Of a DNA stretch of 64,000 nucleotides, positions 1 through 9,860 are shown piece after piece (within the stretch, counting starts at the first letter, position 1; every line of letters begins with the position of its first letter). The notes under the pieces were generated by a model that had not been told where the DNA came from, searched no databases, and was given only the letters and a program-made list of their open reading frames with translations. Position numbers and translations under genes: made by a program. This DNA is from a virus. The stretch lies in the IMG/VR virus record IMGVR_UViG_3300047453_000110, positions 24,741-88,740 of that record. The stretch is one strand, 5' to 3'.

Positions 1-836
1 CGGATGTCATTATACTGTGCTTGAATTTTAGAGATTTGGAATGTTGTGAAATCTTCCAGTCTAATCTCTGGATTAATTCTACTTAGGATACCAGCAGAGT
101 CGGTGTTAAAGTCATCAACCAATGCACTCAAGTCTGTCGTAGGTGTATCCCCAAACGATGCTTCAGAGTGAACGGCGATTGGTGGAGGTGGTGTAACCAC
201 AACATTTGGTGCGGTGATAGTATCTGTTACATCACTAATAATCTGCACTTCCGAACCAATGAACATACCGGCTGGGTGAACGAACAACTTGTATGGTTCT
301 CTCCACTCGTTAAATGAAATATCTGACTTAATCAAAATAGCAAACTTCTGATACAATTTATTATCGGTCAGAAACTTTCTGGAGTCAAATCCAATCTGAG
401 AACTAGCTTCACCGACATTAAAGACTTGTTCTTTGGTGTAGATAATATCTGGGTCAATCGAAAAGAATGTTCTAAAGAACTGTTGAATCGAAAACTTCGT
501 TCCCTTTGAACGATACAATGTATTAGAATATTTCGCCGCAGCACGTTTGTCTGAGAACCCTTCAAAGTATGATTGACCCAACAGAAGTTCGTCCTCGATA
601 TAAGAAAGAAGTTCTATGTCAGTCTGTGTGATGTCCCTGCTATAGAACAGGTCGTTAATCAACTTGGTAGGAGATGACTCATCATCTTCGTAGTGATAAT
701 ACTCATCAAGGAGTGTGATAAGTTTTGGATACTCTGTGCGAAAGAACTCAGGCAAAACCTTTTCAATAGCACTTTCAGGAAAAGTAAGCTCTCTCCTGTT
801 CAGGTCTGTCAGAGTATCGTCTTGCTTATGTCCCAT
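1..836 (-). CDS. Large virion structural protein, N-terminal part (baseplate/tail associated), cut by left edge
   Basis: The reading frame starts at the ATG whose A is 836 and runs off the left edge, so only the first 278 or so residues are visible. The start overlaps the gp6 stop as TAATG, which implies translational coupling. The visible part is acidic and soluble and has no signal peptide. It contains PEFFRTEYPKLITLLDEYY near residue 30 and RSKGTKFSIQQFFRTFF near residue 110, the style of marine T4-like structural proteins encoded after gp6. In T4 the gene after gp6 is gp7, so a wedge role is possible, but that is inferred from position only. Confidence 0.6.
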   Translation of the reverse strand, partial: MGHKQDDTLTDLNRRELTFPESAIEKVLPEFFRTEYPKLITLLDEYYHYEDDESSPTKLINDLFYSRDITQTDIELLSYIEDELLLGQSYFEGFSDKRAAAKYSNTLYRSKGTKFSIQQFFRTFFSIDPDIIYTKEQVFNVGEASSQIGFDSRKFLTDNKLYQKFAILIKSDISFNEWREPYKLFVHPAGMFIGSEVQIISDVTDTITAPNVVVTPPPPIAVHSEASFGDTPTTDLSALVDDFNTDSAGILSRINPEIRLEDFTTFQISKIQAQYNDI

Positions 837-2662
837 TAGTTTGTGACTCCAGGCTCAACATCTACGATACGAACAAAGGAGCGAGACTCATCATTTTCAA
901 TGACATCTTGTCTAAATGGTGTTAACACACTCTGGTTGGCGGGTGTTGCGCTGAGTTTGACGAACAGACTAGAACCAGCCACCTCATCAACTTGAAGACC
1001 GACAATTCTTACTGTGTCTCCAGTATAGTCACCAACATTATCTATAATGATTTCTGTGTCATCGAGGTTGAAGACTTCAAGTTTGTTAGAACCTAATTTG
1101 TTTCTTAAAATACAGTTTTTGTTTCTGAACTTAAATCCAGTTGATTGAATAATATATTCGGAATCATCTGGTGAAGCGAGGGCGGCCGCATAACGTAGAG
1201 TATGCGCTTGAACCGCAGTGAGGGTCGGTGTAAATCTGCGTTGCATCTTAACATTCATACGAGATGAAAGAATCGCAGGACTGTTTGCATCAATCAATGT
1301 CAACAGATTTGAACGTCTGAATGACTGGTCAAACTTACCTGTGCTAGTGCTAAAGTAATCACGCACTACAGTTTTGATATTATCTGTGACCGTGTTTCGT
1401 GAGAGTGTGGTCAAGTTCTGATTGAACTGGAAAAATACTTCTGTCTCAATAAAGGTCTTGATAGGGTCAGAGAACTTCAGATTAAATGATGCAACAGATA
1501 GTTGTTCCGAGAGGTCAACGATTGCCTGTTTGGTGGACGCTTCAGTTGCAACACCAACATCGTCATTGAACAATACAGACATAAAGATTGTTCCAAACTC
1601 TGGTTCAAGTGCCTCTTCCCCACCAAACGATTTGATGTCTTTGATGAGTGTCGAGAAGTTTTTGAGAACCAACGCAGAGTAATCCACAGCCGTGACCATT
1701 CTGTTCTGTGACGCATACTGGAATGGGGCATTCTGACGAATTGACTCAACTGTCTCTTTGTCTCCACCACCTACAGCTTTTGCAACTGTTGATACGGTAA
1801 CATCATATCCTGTTCCATCGATAGTTACTTGACTCTGTGGTTCAAAGATTTTAGCGGTATCTGCATCAGAACCGTTCACTGCCAGATAATCAATAGTGAT
1901 TTTACTACCTTCGACAGGAGCAGTTCCCAGTGTCGCACCGTTACCAAAGGACAACTCAAACAATCCGTTTGGAGTTTCTTTCAAAATATACAGTGTTGAG
2001 TTGGCGTTGATTGTTGTTGCTTCTGACAAATTCTTATATGTTATAAAACTGGCGGACGAAGGTGACTCGTATACACGAACCACCGCAGTCTCGATATCAA
2101 GGAGTTCGTCAGGAATTACATATACAGCATTCTCTTCCGACTTACTTGCGAGGAATGTTTTCACTCTTGAAGTTCCTTCAAAGATATCGATGTCTTCCGA
2201 ACCCGTCGAGGTTTTGAGTTCATAGATACCCGCGCCATCGTCTGTCGCAGAGAGGTCTACTTGTGTTTGGAAAACATAGTCTGTATCATCAACTGTTGCA
2301 TTGAACTTGAAACCAGACGCGATTTGGATTATGGTTGGGCGACCAGATACACCACTCAGGTTCATTGACAAATTCACGATGGCCTTCGAAGATGTCTTGG
2401 AGTCTGGAATGTAACCGATACCCTCTGCAAGGGAGACAAGAGAACTACGCAGTTGGGCAGTTCCTAGAAATGATTCATTCAACGCAAAGTTTGCGGTCAG
2501 TGCATTGTAATGTGTATTGTATGCGAGAACATCTAGGATATTCGAAAGACCCGAGGCCTCGAAGTTATAGTCAGCAAACTCAGGTTTATCGGCAAGAAAT
2601 GTTTTTAGATTATTCTTGATTGCCGTAAAATCTAGTGCTGTTGATTTTATTGTTGTTGCCAT
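836..2662 (-). CDS. 6: Baseplate wedge protein gp6 (baseplate J-like)
   Basis: 608 residues, against about 660 for T4 gp6. In T4, gp6 forms the continuous ring of the baseplate inner wedge with gp25 and gp53. The N-terminus reads as a gp6 / Baseplate_J-like start (AIKNNLKTFLADKPEFADYN, then ILDVLAYNTHYNALTANFA) and is followed by long beta-rich segments. Gene order gp25-gp6 matches the core wedge module of contractile systems. The ATG at 2662 follows the gp25 stop by one base, and the stop overlaps the next start. Confidence 0.88.
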   Translation of the reverse strand: MATTIKSTALDFTAIKNNLKTFLADKPEFADYNFEASGLSNILDVLAYNTHYNALTANFALNESFLGTAQLRSSLVSLAEGIGYIPDSKTSSKAIVNLSMNLSGVSGRPTIIQIASGFKFNATVDDTDYVFQTQVDLSATDDGAGIYELKTSTGSEDIDIFEGTSRVKTFLASKSEENAVYVIPDELLDIETAVVRVYESPSSASFITYKNLSEATTINANSTLYILKETPNGLFELSFGNGATLGTAPVEGSKITIDYLAVNGSDADTAKIFEPQSQVTIDGTGYDVTVSTVAKAVGGGDKETVESIRQNAPFQYASQNRMVTAVDYSALVLKNFSTLIKDIKSFGGEEALEPEFGTIFMSVLFNDDVGVATEASTKQAIVDLSEQLSVASFNLKFSDPIKTFIETEVFFQFNQNLTTLSRNTVTDNIKTVVRDYFSTSTGKFDQSFRRSNLLTLIDANSPAILSSRMNVKMQRRFTPTLTAVQAHTLRYAAALASPDDSEYIIQSTGFKFRNKNCILRNKLGSNKLEVFNLDDTEIIIDNVGDYTGDTVRIVGLQVDEVAGSSLFVKLSATPANQSVLTPFRQDVIENDESRSFVRIVDVEPGVTN

Positions 2663-2663
2663 C

Positions 2664-3113
2664 TTATCTCAACCTTGAAAGTCTAGTTGTAAATTCAACT
2701 TGCTCTTCTGTGTTTACTACCTTAAATTTTACTGTGACATTGAGAGCATGATTATCTGGGTATAAATCTACCACGATATCCAAGACTTCTGCTCTTGGTT
2801 CATATGCCTCAATGTTGTCTATAATATTCTCTCTCAGAATAGAAGACCCATCTCTATCCGCTAACTCAAAGAGTTGACCCCGTATGTCTCCACCGAAGAA
2901 TGGGTCAAATGGTTTCTCAAGAAGGTTTGTCATGACGAGCGTCTTGATTGCTTGCTTTACCGCAGCCGCATCCTTCTTCTTAAAAATCTCTCCGCTTGTA
3001 GGTTTTGCCTGAAATGTCAGGTCAATATCGATATATTCCTTTACACGACTACTCGTCACCGATGTCGTGTTGAGGTCTGTATCTTCCTGTGCGAATGCTC
3101 TTCTAGTTGCCAT
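2664..3113 (-). CDS. 25: Baseplate wedge protein gp25 (GPW/gp25 family)
   Basis: 149 residues, close to T4 gp25 (132). The family signature is visible: DIDLTFQAKPTSGEI, then AAAVKQAIKTLVMTN, then EKPFDPFFGGDIRGQLFE. gp25-family proteins sit in the inner wedge and nucleate sheath assembly in T4-like tails. A late promoter element TATAAATA (3126 to 3119) ends 5 nt before the ATG and no ribosome-binding site fits between them, so late mRNA from it could be leaderless. Confidence 0.9.
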   Translation of the reverse strand: MATRRAFAQEDTDLNTTSVTSSRVKEYIDIDLTFQAKPTSGEIFKKKDAAAVKQAIKTLVMTNLLEKPFDPFFGGDIRGQLFELADRDGSSILRENIIDNIEAYEPRAEVLDIVVDLYPDNHALNVTVKFKVVNTEEQVEFTTRLSRLR

Positions 3114-3118
3114 GTCTC

Positions 3119-3126
3119 TATTTATA
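3119..3126 (-). promoter_or_regulatory. Late promoter element TATAAATA, N5 before gp25 ATG
   Basis: Exact TATAAATA on the minus strand, the T4 gp55-type late promoter -10 element. The five bases GAGAC separate it from the gp25 ATG. If transcription starts 6 nt after the element, as in T4, the A of ATG is +1. Confidence 0.6.
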
Positions 3127-3718
3127 AGACTTTTTCACGGATTTCGATAAGTTCATCCAAACTCATCAAACTATTATTGAAATAAGTCTCTACTTTCTTA
3201 CTAAATGATACATCGAAACTGGAGGGGACAGTCGGAAACTCTAATCCAATCTGACCAGTTAGACTTTCATCTGGATTATAATTGTCATAGTCCAAATACA
3301 AAGCACCAAAGTTGATATAATCTTTCCAGTATTCTGCAACGTCAAAGGTCTTCTCGAAGTCAACCTTTCCGTCCTGACCAATGACTTGATAGTATACCAA
3401 ACGACCATCTGACTTCTTCTTCATAGTCTCATCATTCAGGTCAGGTGTCTGTAGGTCATAGATGCCTTCAGATACAATCAGTCTCACATCGTTGAAGTGG
3501 GTTGTGTTACCGTTGATTGTTCTCATGGCCTCTGCCTGTAGATACAGGTTTCTCGCAATCTGTTTGCGTTCTGATACAGTTGCAACATGATTGAATGGTG
3601 TGCGGTCACCATACGCACCCAGAAACTTTGACATCGTAATGCCAGGCGCAAGGGTAGTTGCAGAGGTAATCTCCGACTGGAGTTCTGGATTATAGGTTGG
3701 GTCAACTAGAATAATCAT
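3122..3718 (-). CDS. Conserved baseplate-cluster protein of unknown function
   Basis: 198 residues with no motif I can name. It starts MIILVDPTYNPELQSEI and includes SERKQIARNLYLQAEAMR near residue 50, followed by acidic beta-strand-like segments. It has no signal peptide or membrane segment. The start overlaps the gp5 beta-helix gene stop (ATGA) and it lies between gp5 and gp25, so a structural or assembly role in the baseplate is the reasonable inference. Its stop codon is close to the gp25 late promoter. Confidence 0.7.
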   Translation of the reverse strand: MIILVDPTYNPELQSEITSATTLAPGITMSKFLGAYGDRTPFNHVATVSERKQIARNLYLQAEAMRTINGNTTHFNDVRLIVSEGIYDLQTPDLNDETMKKKSDGRLVYYQVIGQDGKVDFEKTFDVAEYWKDYINFGALYLDYDNYNPDESLTGQIGLEFPTVPSSFDVSFSKKVETYFNNSLMSLDELIEIREKVL

Positions 3719-5172
3719 GGTGTAAATCTCTTACCTCTGTTCTCAAGTGCGTTACCGATTGGTTCATATCCGAACCTTGACGAAGGTGTCTTCTTCACGG
3801 TTCTACCAATCGATGGCGGTGTCTTACTTCTATACTTCGGATTCAGTCTGTCTTCTGATACGAGGACACCACCAATTGCATCGATGTTCGCACTATTTCT
3901 AAATGAAGACCTAATCTCTTGAGTGGTAGGAATCTTCGCAAATACATCTTTATAGTTGTCGGTCAACAGTATCTTCAGTTTCAACAGGTCATCAGCATCG
4001 ACCACAACGGTCTGAATTGCAAACGAACCTGTCGTTCCGTGGTTGACAACCTTGTCGATAGTGATTTGTGCCTGACCACTGATGCTTGCTTGGGACTTTG
4101 TTGCGAGAGAAGCAGTTTCATTATGTAGTGAGCCGGGACTATACGAAGCGTCAGTAAGAGTCCCAGTTATGTCGGCAGCCTCGTCAGCGCGTTCTGCCTT
4201 TTGTGCAACGTTGGCATTATACGCTTCAACCGCCTCATCTGCAATACCCTTGAATGTCCCGTGATAAATCGCACCAGACCCTTCGGCAGTTGCACCATCT
4301 TTGCCTTGATATACTCGTCCAGTGAAGTCAACCTGTTCACCACCGATAGAACCTTTCTGACCAAACACGGATACGTTGTTGACACCCGTCAGGTTAGATA
4401 CCTTAGATGTGACCGCGAACTGTTCCTTACCAGATATGAAGATGTTCTGTTCAGATGCGATATCGATGTCACCCTCAACCACATTCTGTTGATTACCCTT
4501 GACAACCTGATTATTATCTGCTAACATAACATCGGTATGCGTTCCGATAGTCTTGTTTGTATTCGTTCCTTTGGTCGTATACTGAGAGTTCTCTGTAACA
4601 GTTGTGCGATGGTTCTGTTCAATCTGTTCTACCAAATTACCCGCAACATTGACATTGAAGTTGCCACCAACATCTATATTATAGTCACCCGATACCTTCA
4701 TGTTCAGGTTACCGTGGTATACAAGGTTACCGTTACCCTCGATGATGACAGTCTGGTCACCACCCGTAACCTCGACCTTGTTGTTCAACGCAGAGATGAC
4801 TACCGAACCATCTGCTCTCATCTCTATACCCGCCCCCTTACGGTGACGCAGGAGAACTCGTTCCCCGCCTGGCGTATCGTCAAGTTCAATGACATGACCC
4901 GATGCAGTTTCCTGCACTTGGTTATTAGGATATTGTGATGGTCTCTGTGGTGCAATGTTTAGAGGAACACCGAAGTCACCACCACCAGCATACAGGTTGT
5001 TTACCTTTGTTCCTCGTGCCGCCTTGTTGATTGACACATCATAGTTGTAGTCTCTCTTAGGTAATGCACCTGTAGGGTCTTGCATACCATCAACAGGAAC
5101 ACCCAGAGTCTCCTCTTGTCCTGCCCCTAGATTTTCTACACGAAGTTCAAACTTATCTTTTTTTGTAGTCAT
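3715..5172 (-). CDS. 5: Baseplate central spike, gp5 C-terminal beta-helix part
   Basis: 485 residues. From about residue 85 it reads like gp5/VgrG-type spikes: GHVIELDDTPGGERVLLRH, then KGAGIEMRADGSVVISA. Short alternating-strand repeats follow (VEVTGGDQTVIIEGNGN, VSGDYNIDVGGNFNVNVAGN), typical of the triple-stranded beta-helix needle that punctures the outer membrane. There is no lysozyme domain and no N-terminal OB domain. The OB part is the gene at 6914-7777 and a separate amidase gene lies between them. The start is coupled to the amidase stop (ATGA). Confidence 0.82.
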   Translation of the reverse strand: MTTKKDKFELRVENLGAGQEETLGVPVDGMQDPTGALPKRDYNYDVSINKAARGTKVNNLYAGGGDFGVPLNIAPQRPSQYPNNQVQETASGHVIELDDTPGGERVLLRHRKGAGIEMRADGSVVISALNNKVEVTGGDQTVIIEGNGNLVYHGNLNMKVSGDYNIDVGGNFNVNVAGNLVEQIEQNHRTTVTENSQYTTKGTNTNKTIGTHTDVMLADNNQVVKGNQQNVVEGDIDIASEQNIFISGKEQFAVTSKVSNLTGVNNVSVFGQKGSIGGEQVDFTGRVYQGKDGATAEGSGAIYHGTFKGIADEAVEAYNANVAQKAERADEAADITGTLTDASYSPGSLHNETASLATKSQASISGQAQITIDKVVNHGTTGSFAIQTVVVDADDLLKLKILLTDNYKDVFAKIPTTQEIRSSFRNSANIDAIGGVLVSEDRLNPKYRSKTPPSIGRTVKKTPSSRFGYEPIGNALENRGKRFTP

Positions 5173-6914
5173 GATATTTCCGAAGGTTTGAGTGGCCCTG
5201 TATTCAATGGGTCGGTTGTCTTATTTGTTTTTCTGAAGATTGACTCCACATAATCAGGCACATCAAAGTATGGGTCAAGTTCTGCGACATCCACATCGTT
5301 GTGACCGAACACCTGACCGCCTGGAAACTTACGATAGAACGACTCAAGGAACTGTTCCAGTGTCGTGAACTGTGTGCGAGTGAACGAGTGTGGAGAACGA
5401 GAAGGGTTCTCCTGACCAGATGCAGCAGCCAATCCACCTACCATTACAACACCAATGGAAAGGTCATTGTGGTCATTCACGGGTGCGTGTTCACCCTTAC
5501 GGTTGACAGGTCTACCTCTTTGCAAACTACCATCTCTACGGATGACATAGTGAAACCCGATACCATCGTGTCCCAGTTTGTTGTGAATGTCATTTATCTC
5601 TGGTGACCCGATGTTCTTATTAGAATAAGTCTCTGTGGCGTGAATAATAACTTCTGTCACATCTCGTCTGACTGTAGAGAACTCTGCGTCTAGTTCCTCA
5701 ACCGAAGATACAAGGGTGAATGCATCTTGTGGCGTTTCTCTTCCAGCCCACTTGTTTGCAGTAGATGTAAGAGGCGTTGGTGCGTCGAATAAACTTGCAT
5801 CTACTACGGTTGAACCAGATATCGTTGTATCAAGGTCATTGAGTGACTTATCGATTGTATTGATTTCATTAACCACATCTTGGATTTCAGTATCAGGAAC
5901 ACCTTCCTCTTTACCAATCTTTCTAACATCATCTACCAACTCTTGTGTTGATGTTGCTTTACTCTGTGATACAAGAGTCTTCGTTCTGTCCGTAACATTC
6001 TCAGACTTATTTACAATCGTTTGTATTGCCTGCACCGATTGTTTAGGGTCTTTAGATGATACCTGACCTAACAGTTGTTTACTCTCTTCGTTAGATAATG
6101 TAATACCACCAGCAACAATATTTCTAAGAGATGACCTCGCATTACCTGTGAAAGATTCTGTAATATTTTGTAAGAATCCACCCTGAAGTCCTCTATCAAC
6201 AGAGGTTGATACATTGGTAAAAAATTCCGAAACACCCGCTTCAAAGTTATTAACTGATGTAGTTACATCATCAAAAACTCTGCGGCCCAATACACCAATG
6301 CTGCTGATTGTTGACAGTATATTCTTTGGTTTTATGGTTTCCGCATTCAATCCACCGATACCTGTTGCGTTTGATACAACATCTTTTGCATCAGCAACAA
6401 CACCACTCAGAGAAGACACAGGTGTAACACTTTTCGCGGCATCTAATGTGTCACCGAAGGATGGTGTTTGTGTGGTTGTTGGTGTTCCACCGATAGAACT
6501 AGTAAAAGAAGAAATCGAACTTTTTGTTGCCGCTGATTTCTCTTCAGCTTTCTTGGTTGCGGATTCTATGCCAGCAGGGCCACCTTGACCAATTGCAAGT
6601 ATACCACTCTTCGCTGTAGTGTTTGAAGAAAATCCACTTAGAGTATTTGCGTCTTCACTAGGAGTATCAAGACCACTCACACCGATATCATCAGTTATTT
6701 TTCCGACAGATGTATCTAACACTTCGTTGGGTGTGATACTCTCTTTACCAAGACTTTTGACACCACCAAGTATTTCACCGTCTTTTTGACCGACTTTAGT
6801 TTTTAACTTTGCATAAATCTCTTCAGATGTTTCTATTCCCAAGTCTAAAGGCTTAACCTCTCGTCTAGTAAGAGATTTTAGAGTAGTGTCTAGGTCTTGT
6901 TTATTCAACGCCAT
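5169..6914 (-). CDS. Tail-associated N-acetylmuramoyl-L-alanine amidase (amidase_2 / PGRP-like)
   Basis: 581 residues. Residues 1 to about 390 are Ser/Thr-rich and partly coiled-coil-like. Residues about 415-560 form an amidase_2 (T7-lysozyme/PGRP-like) domain: VTEVIIHATETYS (first zinc His), GFHYVIRRDGSLQRGRP (catalytic Tyr region), GEHAPVNDHNDLSIGVVMVG, and VFGHNDVDVAELDPYFD (second zinc His and Asp). This class cuts the amide bond between MurNAc and L-Ala in peptidoglycan. Lying between the two gp5 parts, it probably replaces the lysozyme domain that T4 has inside gp5. It is unlikely to be the free endolysin, since an M15 peptidase lies at 40190. Confidence 0.82.
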   Translation of the reverse strand: MALNKQDLDTTLKSLTRREVKPLDLGIETSEEIYAKLKTKVGQKDGEILGGVKSLGKESITPNEVLDTSVGKITDDIGVSGLDTPSEDANTLSGFSSNTTAKSGILAIGQGGPAGIESATKKAEEKSAATKSSISSFTSSIGGTPTTTQTPSFGDTLDAAKSVTPVSSLSGVVADAKDVVSNATGIGGLNAETIKPKNILSTISSIGVLGRRVFDDVTTSVNNFEAGVSEFFTNVSTSVDRGLQGGFLQNITESFTGNARSSLRNIVAGGITLSNEESKQLLGQVSSKDPKQSVQAIQTIVNKSENVTDRTKTLVSQSKATSTQELVDDVRKIGKEEGVPDTEIQDVVNEINTIDKSLNDLDTTISGSTVVDASLFDAPTPLTSTANKWAGRETPQDAFTLVSSVEELDAEFSTVRRDVTEVIIHATETYSNKNIGSPEINDIHNKLGHDGIGFHYVIRRDGSLQRGRPVNRKGEHAPVNDHNDLSIGVVMVGGLAAASGQENPSRSPHSFTRTQFTTLEQFLESFYRKFPGGQVFGHNDVDVAELDPYFDVPDYVESIFRKTNKTTDPLNTGPLKPSEIS

Positions 6915-7777
6915 TATACTATCCTATCAACTAATTCTCGTGCAATACGTTCAACACTACTTATTGTAGTTGCATCAGGTTTCTTGAGATAGTATTTACA
7001 GAAGATACTACACGTCCCCTTATCGCCTTCAAGTTTATCGGACTGAAGAAGTCTGATGTTCGCTGCACTTTGTGTTCCTCTCAACTCATATGCAATGAAT
7101 GAATTCTGTGTGAAGAAAGTTTTGTAGTCGTTAGAGAATGCTTTCAGGTCTGTGACTCTATTCTCTGACCAGTCTGCAAGTCCTTTGTTTTCGGTTGTGA
7201 GATTGGTCTTCATACCTGACACGAAAGATAGAGACGCGACAATACCGATTGATTGTTTGATGGTATACCCCAGATTCAAGAAGAACTGAACCGAAACCTT
7301 CTCACGATTTCTCTTCACAGACCTACCAATTGCACCCACTGTTTCATTCTTGATATCTATCTCCGATGGTTTATTCGCATTGAACACCTTCGTAAAGAAA
7401 TCTTCGGGCATCTCTTCGGTCAACCCACTCTCAGGAATACCTAACTGAACCTGTGTTGGAAGTTCGACATGAGGTATCGACCCCAGAATGATTGGTGTCT
7501 GAGAATGAATACCATCCATGAAGAACCCAAACACCAATGCGTTTGGTAACAGGTGAGGCATTCTACCGATACCTGATACACCACCCTCTGTGGTCGGCAA
7601 TACACACTGCGCCCACGGAAGGTCGTGTTGTGGAATATCTTTGGTGGACTCAGAATGCAGACCGTGAATACGAATCTTGAAACGACCCTCATATCCAGCA
7701 GGAGCCATATTGTCTATGACAGTTGCAACGAACCATCTGGTATTGTCACCGTAGTATTCTGATAGAATTGGATTCAT
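6914..7777 (-). CDS. 5: Baseplate hub gp5 N-terminal OB-fold part
   Basis: 287 residues. The first 110 residues match the gp5 OB domain: WFVATVIDNMAPAGYEGRFKIRIHGLH, then HDLPWAQCVLPTTEGG, then HLLPNALVFGFFMDG and TPIILGSIPH (quoted in parts). In T4 this domain docks gp5 onto the gp27 trimer and is followed in the same chain by lysozyme and beta-helix domains; here the chain ends after about 170 further residues of unknown fold. The neighbour upstream is the gp27-like gene, as expected for the hub. Starts and stops overlap on both sides. Confidence 0.8.
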   Translation of the reverse strand: MNPILSEYYGDNTRWFVATVIDNMAPAGYEGRFKIRIHGLHSESTKDIPQHDLPWAQCVLPTTEGGVSGIGRMPHLLPNALVFGFFMDGIHSQTPIILGSIPHVELPTQVQLGIPESGLTEEMPEDFFTKVFNANKPSEIDIKNETVGAIGRSVKRNREKVSVQFFLNLGYTIKQSIGIVASLSFVSGMKTNLTTENKGLADWSENRVTDLKAFSNDYKTFFTQNSFIAYELRGTQSAANIRLLQSDKLEGDKGTCSIFCKYYLKKPDATTISSVERIARELVDRIV

Positions 7778-9111
7778 GCCTGTCTCTCCAGTTTACAAAT
7801 ATTCATAGAGACATTATGTGTGGTATCAGAGAAGACATGTCTTGTTTCATAAACAAGGAAATCACCAGATTTGCCTTTGTCGAGCATTGTGTCTGAGGTA
7901 GATTTCTTGTTTACATTTGTGTTATCGTTTATTACATTCAGTTTGATTATATCTCCAACCCCAGCCTTTGATACAATCAGACCTACGCCTGGCACAACAA
8001 CATTGAATAGGTTTTTATATAGGTGTGCTTTGATTGCATTGGTCTCAATCTTCTTCTTGAACCGAACCTCATCGTGTTCGTCGTGGTAACTCTTGTGTCT
8101 TTCGTATGTGCCTCTGGATGTAATCGTGTGAAAGTTCATAGAGTTATAATCATCAATGTGTTGTTCTCCAATTTTAAACTCATCATCAAAGACATTCTGA
8201 TTTTTACCAATCACACTGTTCGTTTGTAGACCTTCAAGGGTCTTGCGAATGGTGTGTCGTTGCGAGAAGATTTGTCCTGTATTTAGATTTGTATTAGAAT
8301 ACTGAGAACCGACTAATCCTTGTTCAATAATCTTGAGAGTGTTGGACATCTTGGTTGTCTTCATACCCGATACAATAAATGATTTCTTATCTTCTCCACC
8401 CTGTTCTGCAAGAGCAACGTTTGCAGGATTGTAGATATATGGTAACTTGGCGTTGAATGCGTCCTGAGATAACATTGCGTCTAGATTACCAAACCTGATA
8501 TTGTCATCATGCATTGACCCGTAGATAAAGAATGGTGACCCTGTGATTGTTGAAGCCCTTTTGGTCAACCACAGTGCTGCATCGATTGGATTTAGATTAG
8601 GAATGATACCCTTCATACTGGTCTGAATTGGTTTAGACTCACCCAGATAAGAGATGTCAATATTCTTTTTCATCTCTGACCCAATGAGTTTAACGATGAT
8701 ATCGTCGATACTACCACTGAATGACCTACTGATTCTCTTGGAACGAGCCAAGAATGCGTGTTCATCCATCAGTGTAATGTTGAGAATACTCGCCTTACCT
8801 TGTTCGGACTTGACTGACCGTTCAATACCTGTCATAATGAAACTACGTTCAAACACAGGTTGAAGGTCATTGGTAACAGACGCAATGGTTACCTTAAATC
8901 TTTCCGTTCCGTTGAAGTTGATTATATCAAGTAAAGCGTTATCATCTAAGACAATCAACTGACCCGTCAGGTATGGTTTGTCAAGACTTTCAAAGATATT
9001 CAACTCAACAATAGAGGTGCGAACATCAAAGTCTTGTTCCAGCAATCGGTCTGCCGATATGACCGCCTCAGTAATCTTGAACTGTTGCGATTGGTTTTGA
9101 TTAGATGCCAT
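7774..9111 (-). CDS. 27: Baseplate hub protein, gp27-like
   Basis: 445 residues, against 391 for T4 gp27. The N-terminal half resembles hub/late-control-D type proteins: ITEAVISADRLLEQDFDVR, then ELNIFESLDKPYLTGQLIVLDD, then FKVTIASV and SILNITLMDEHAFL. In contractile tails such proteins form the tube-like adapter between the tube and the gp5 spike. The gene sits immediately upstream of the gp5 OB gene with a 4-base overlap. The assignment rests on order and fold-like pattern rather than strong identity. Confidence 0.62.
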   Translation of the reverse strand: MASNQNQSQQFKITEAVISADRLLEQDFDVRTSIVELNIFESLDKPYLTGQLIVLDDNALLDIINFNGTERFKVTIASVTNDLQPVFERSFIMTGIERSVKSEQGKASILNITLMDEHAFLARSKRISRSFSGSIDDIIVKLIGSEMKKNIDISYLGESKPIQTSMKGIIPNLNPIDAALWLTKRASTITGSPFFIYGSMHDDNIRFGNLDAMLSQDAFNAKLPYIYNPANVALAEQGGEDKKSFIVSGMKTTKMSNTLKIIEQGLVGSQYSNTNLNTGQIFSQRHTIRKTLEGLQTNSVIGKNQNVFDDEFKIGEQHIDDYNSMNFHTITSRGTYERHKSYHDEHDEVRFKKKIETNAIKAHLYKNLFNVVVPGVGLIVSKAGVGDIIKLNVINDNTNVNKKSTSDTMLDKGKSGDFLVYETRHVFSDTTHNVSMNICKLERQA

Positions 9112-9860
9112 TACGACTCTCTATGAAATTTAGCGAACTCACCCGCAACTTGATTTACAACATCTGGTTTGAGAACAATAATCTCTTTGAGTTCATCATT
9201 CCTTTGTTCTAGTCTATCTCTATACGTCACTGGTGTCCAACTTGCCGATGGACTACCGAAGTCGTATATCGTCAGGTCTTGATGCACACCATTCACATCT
9301 TCGTAGTGATGAATAGCATTGTATTGTTCGGACTCCGCAATGGCAGTCAGTGATTGTATATTTCCGTCTACATCAGTATATCGAATCAACTCTGTCGAAT
9401 TAAATTTTGTTGTGTTTGGTTCTTCACCCGTATCAATGATGAGTTGACCCATATCAGAAATCCTACGAATAACTGTTCCTGTCGTAGTGCTACTAACACC
9501 CGTCACACTTTGACCGACAGGAAAGATACCTGTCAGGTTTGTGTTGGTTGTCACAACACGATAAGGATATTTTGATTTTGCAATATTTAACATATCGTAA
9601 TTATCAACAGGCCAACCACTCTCACGAATGTGATTGTTCATCAGATAGAATGTCCAATAGTAATCTGGAGTGCCATACAGTTTGTAGGATAGTGTGTCTG
9701 GTCTCTCGCCTGCACTGATAGTATACTTGTTGTAAAAAGCAACATTCTCTTTTACTTGGTCAATTACATCGACATATGCAGTGAGATTATTAAAAAGGAC
9801 TGGACTCTCGTTATCACCAAAACGATATGATACGATTCCAAAGTTGTCGAAATATGCCAT
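9111..9860 (-). CDS. 53: Baseplate wedge protein gp53-like
   Basis: 249 residues (T4 gp53 has 196). The diagnostic segment is ERPDTLSYKLYGTPDYYWTF followed by YLMNNH near residue 60, which parallels the T4 gp53 pattern of a small LysM-like turn with YG-PQLYW. An inserted beta-rich stretch lies at about residues 105-170. In T4, gp53 clamps adjacent wedges together. The gene is coupled at both ends by overlapping start and stop codons to gp48 and the gp27-like gene. Confidence 0.75.
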   Translation of the reverse strand: MAYFDNFGIVSYRFGDNESPVLFNNLTAYVDVIDQVKENVAFYNKYTISAGERPDTLSYKLYGTPDYYWTFYLMNNHIRESGWPVDNYDMLNIAKSKYPYRVVTTNTNLTGIFPVGQSVTGVSSTTTGTVIRRISDMGQLIIDTGEEPNTTKFNSTELIRYTDVDGNIQSLTAIAESEQYNAIHHYEDVNGVHQDLTIYDFGSPSASWTPVTYRDRLEQRNDELKEIIVLKPDVVNQVAGEFAKFHRES

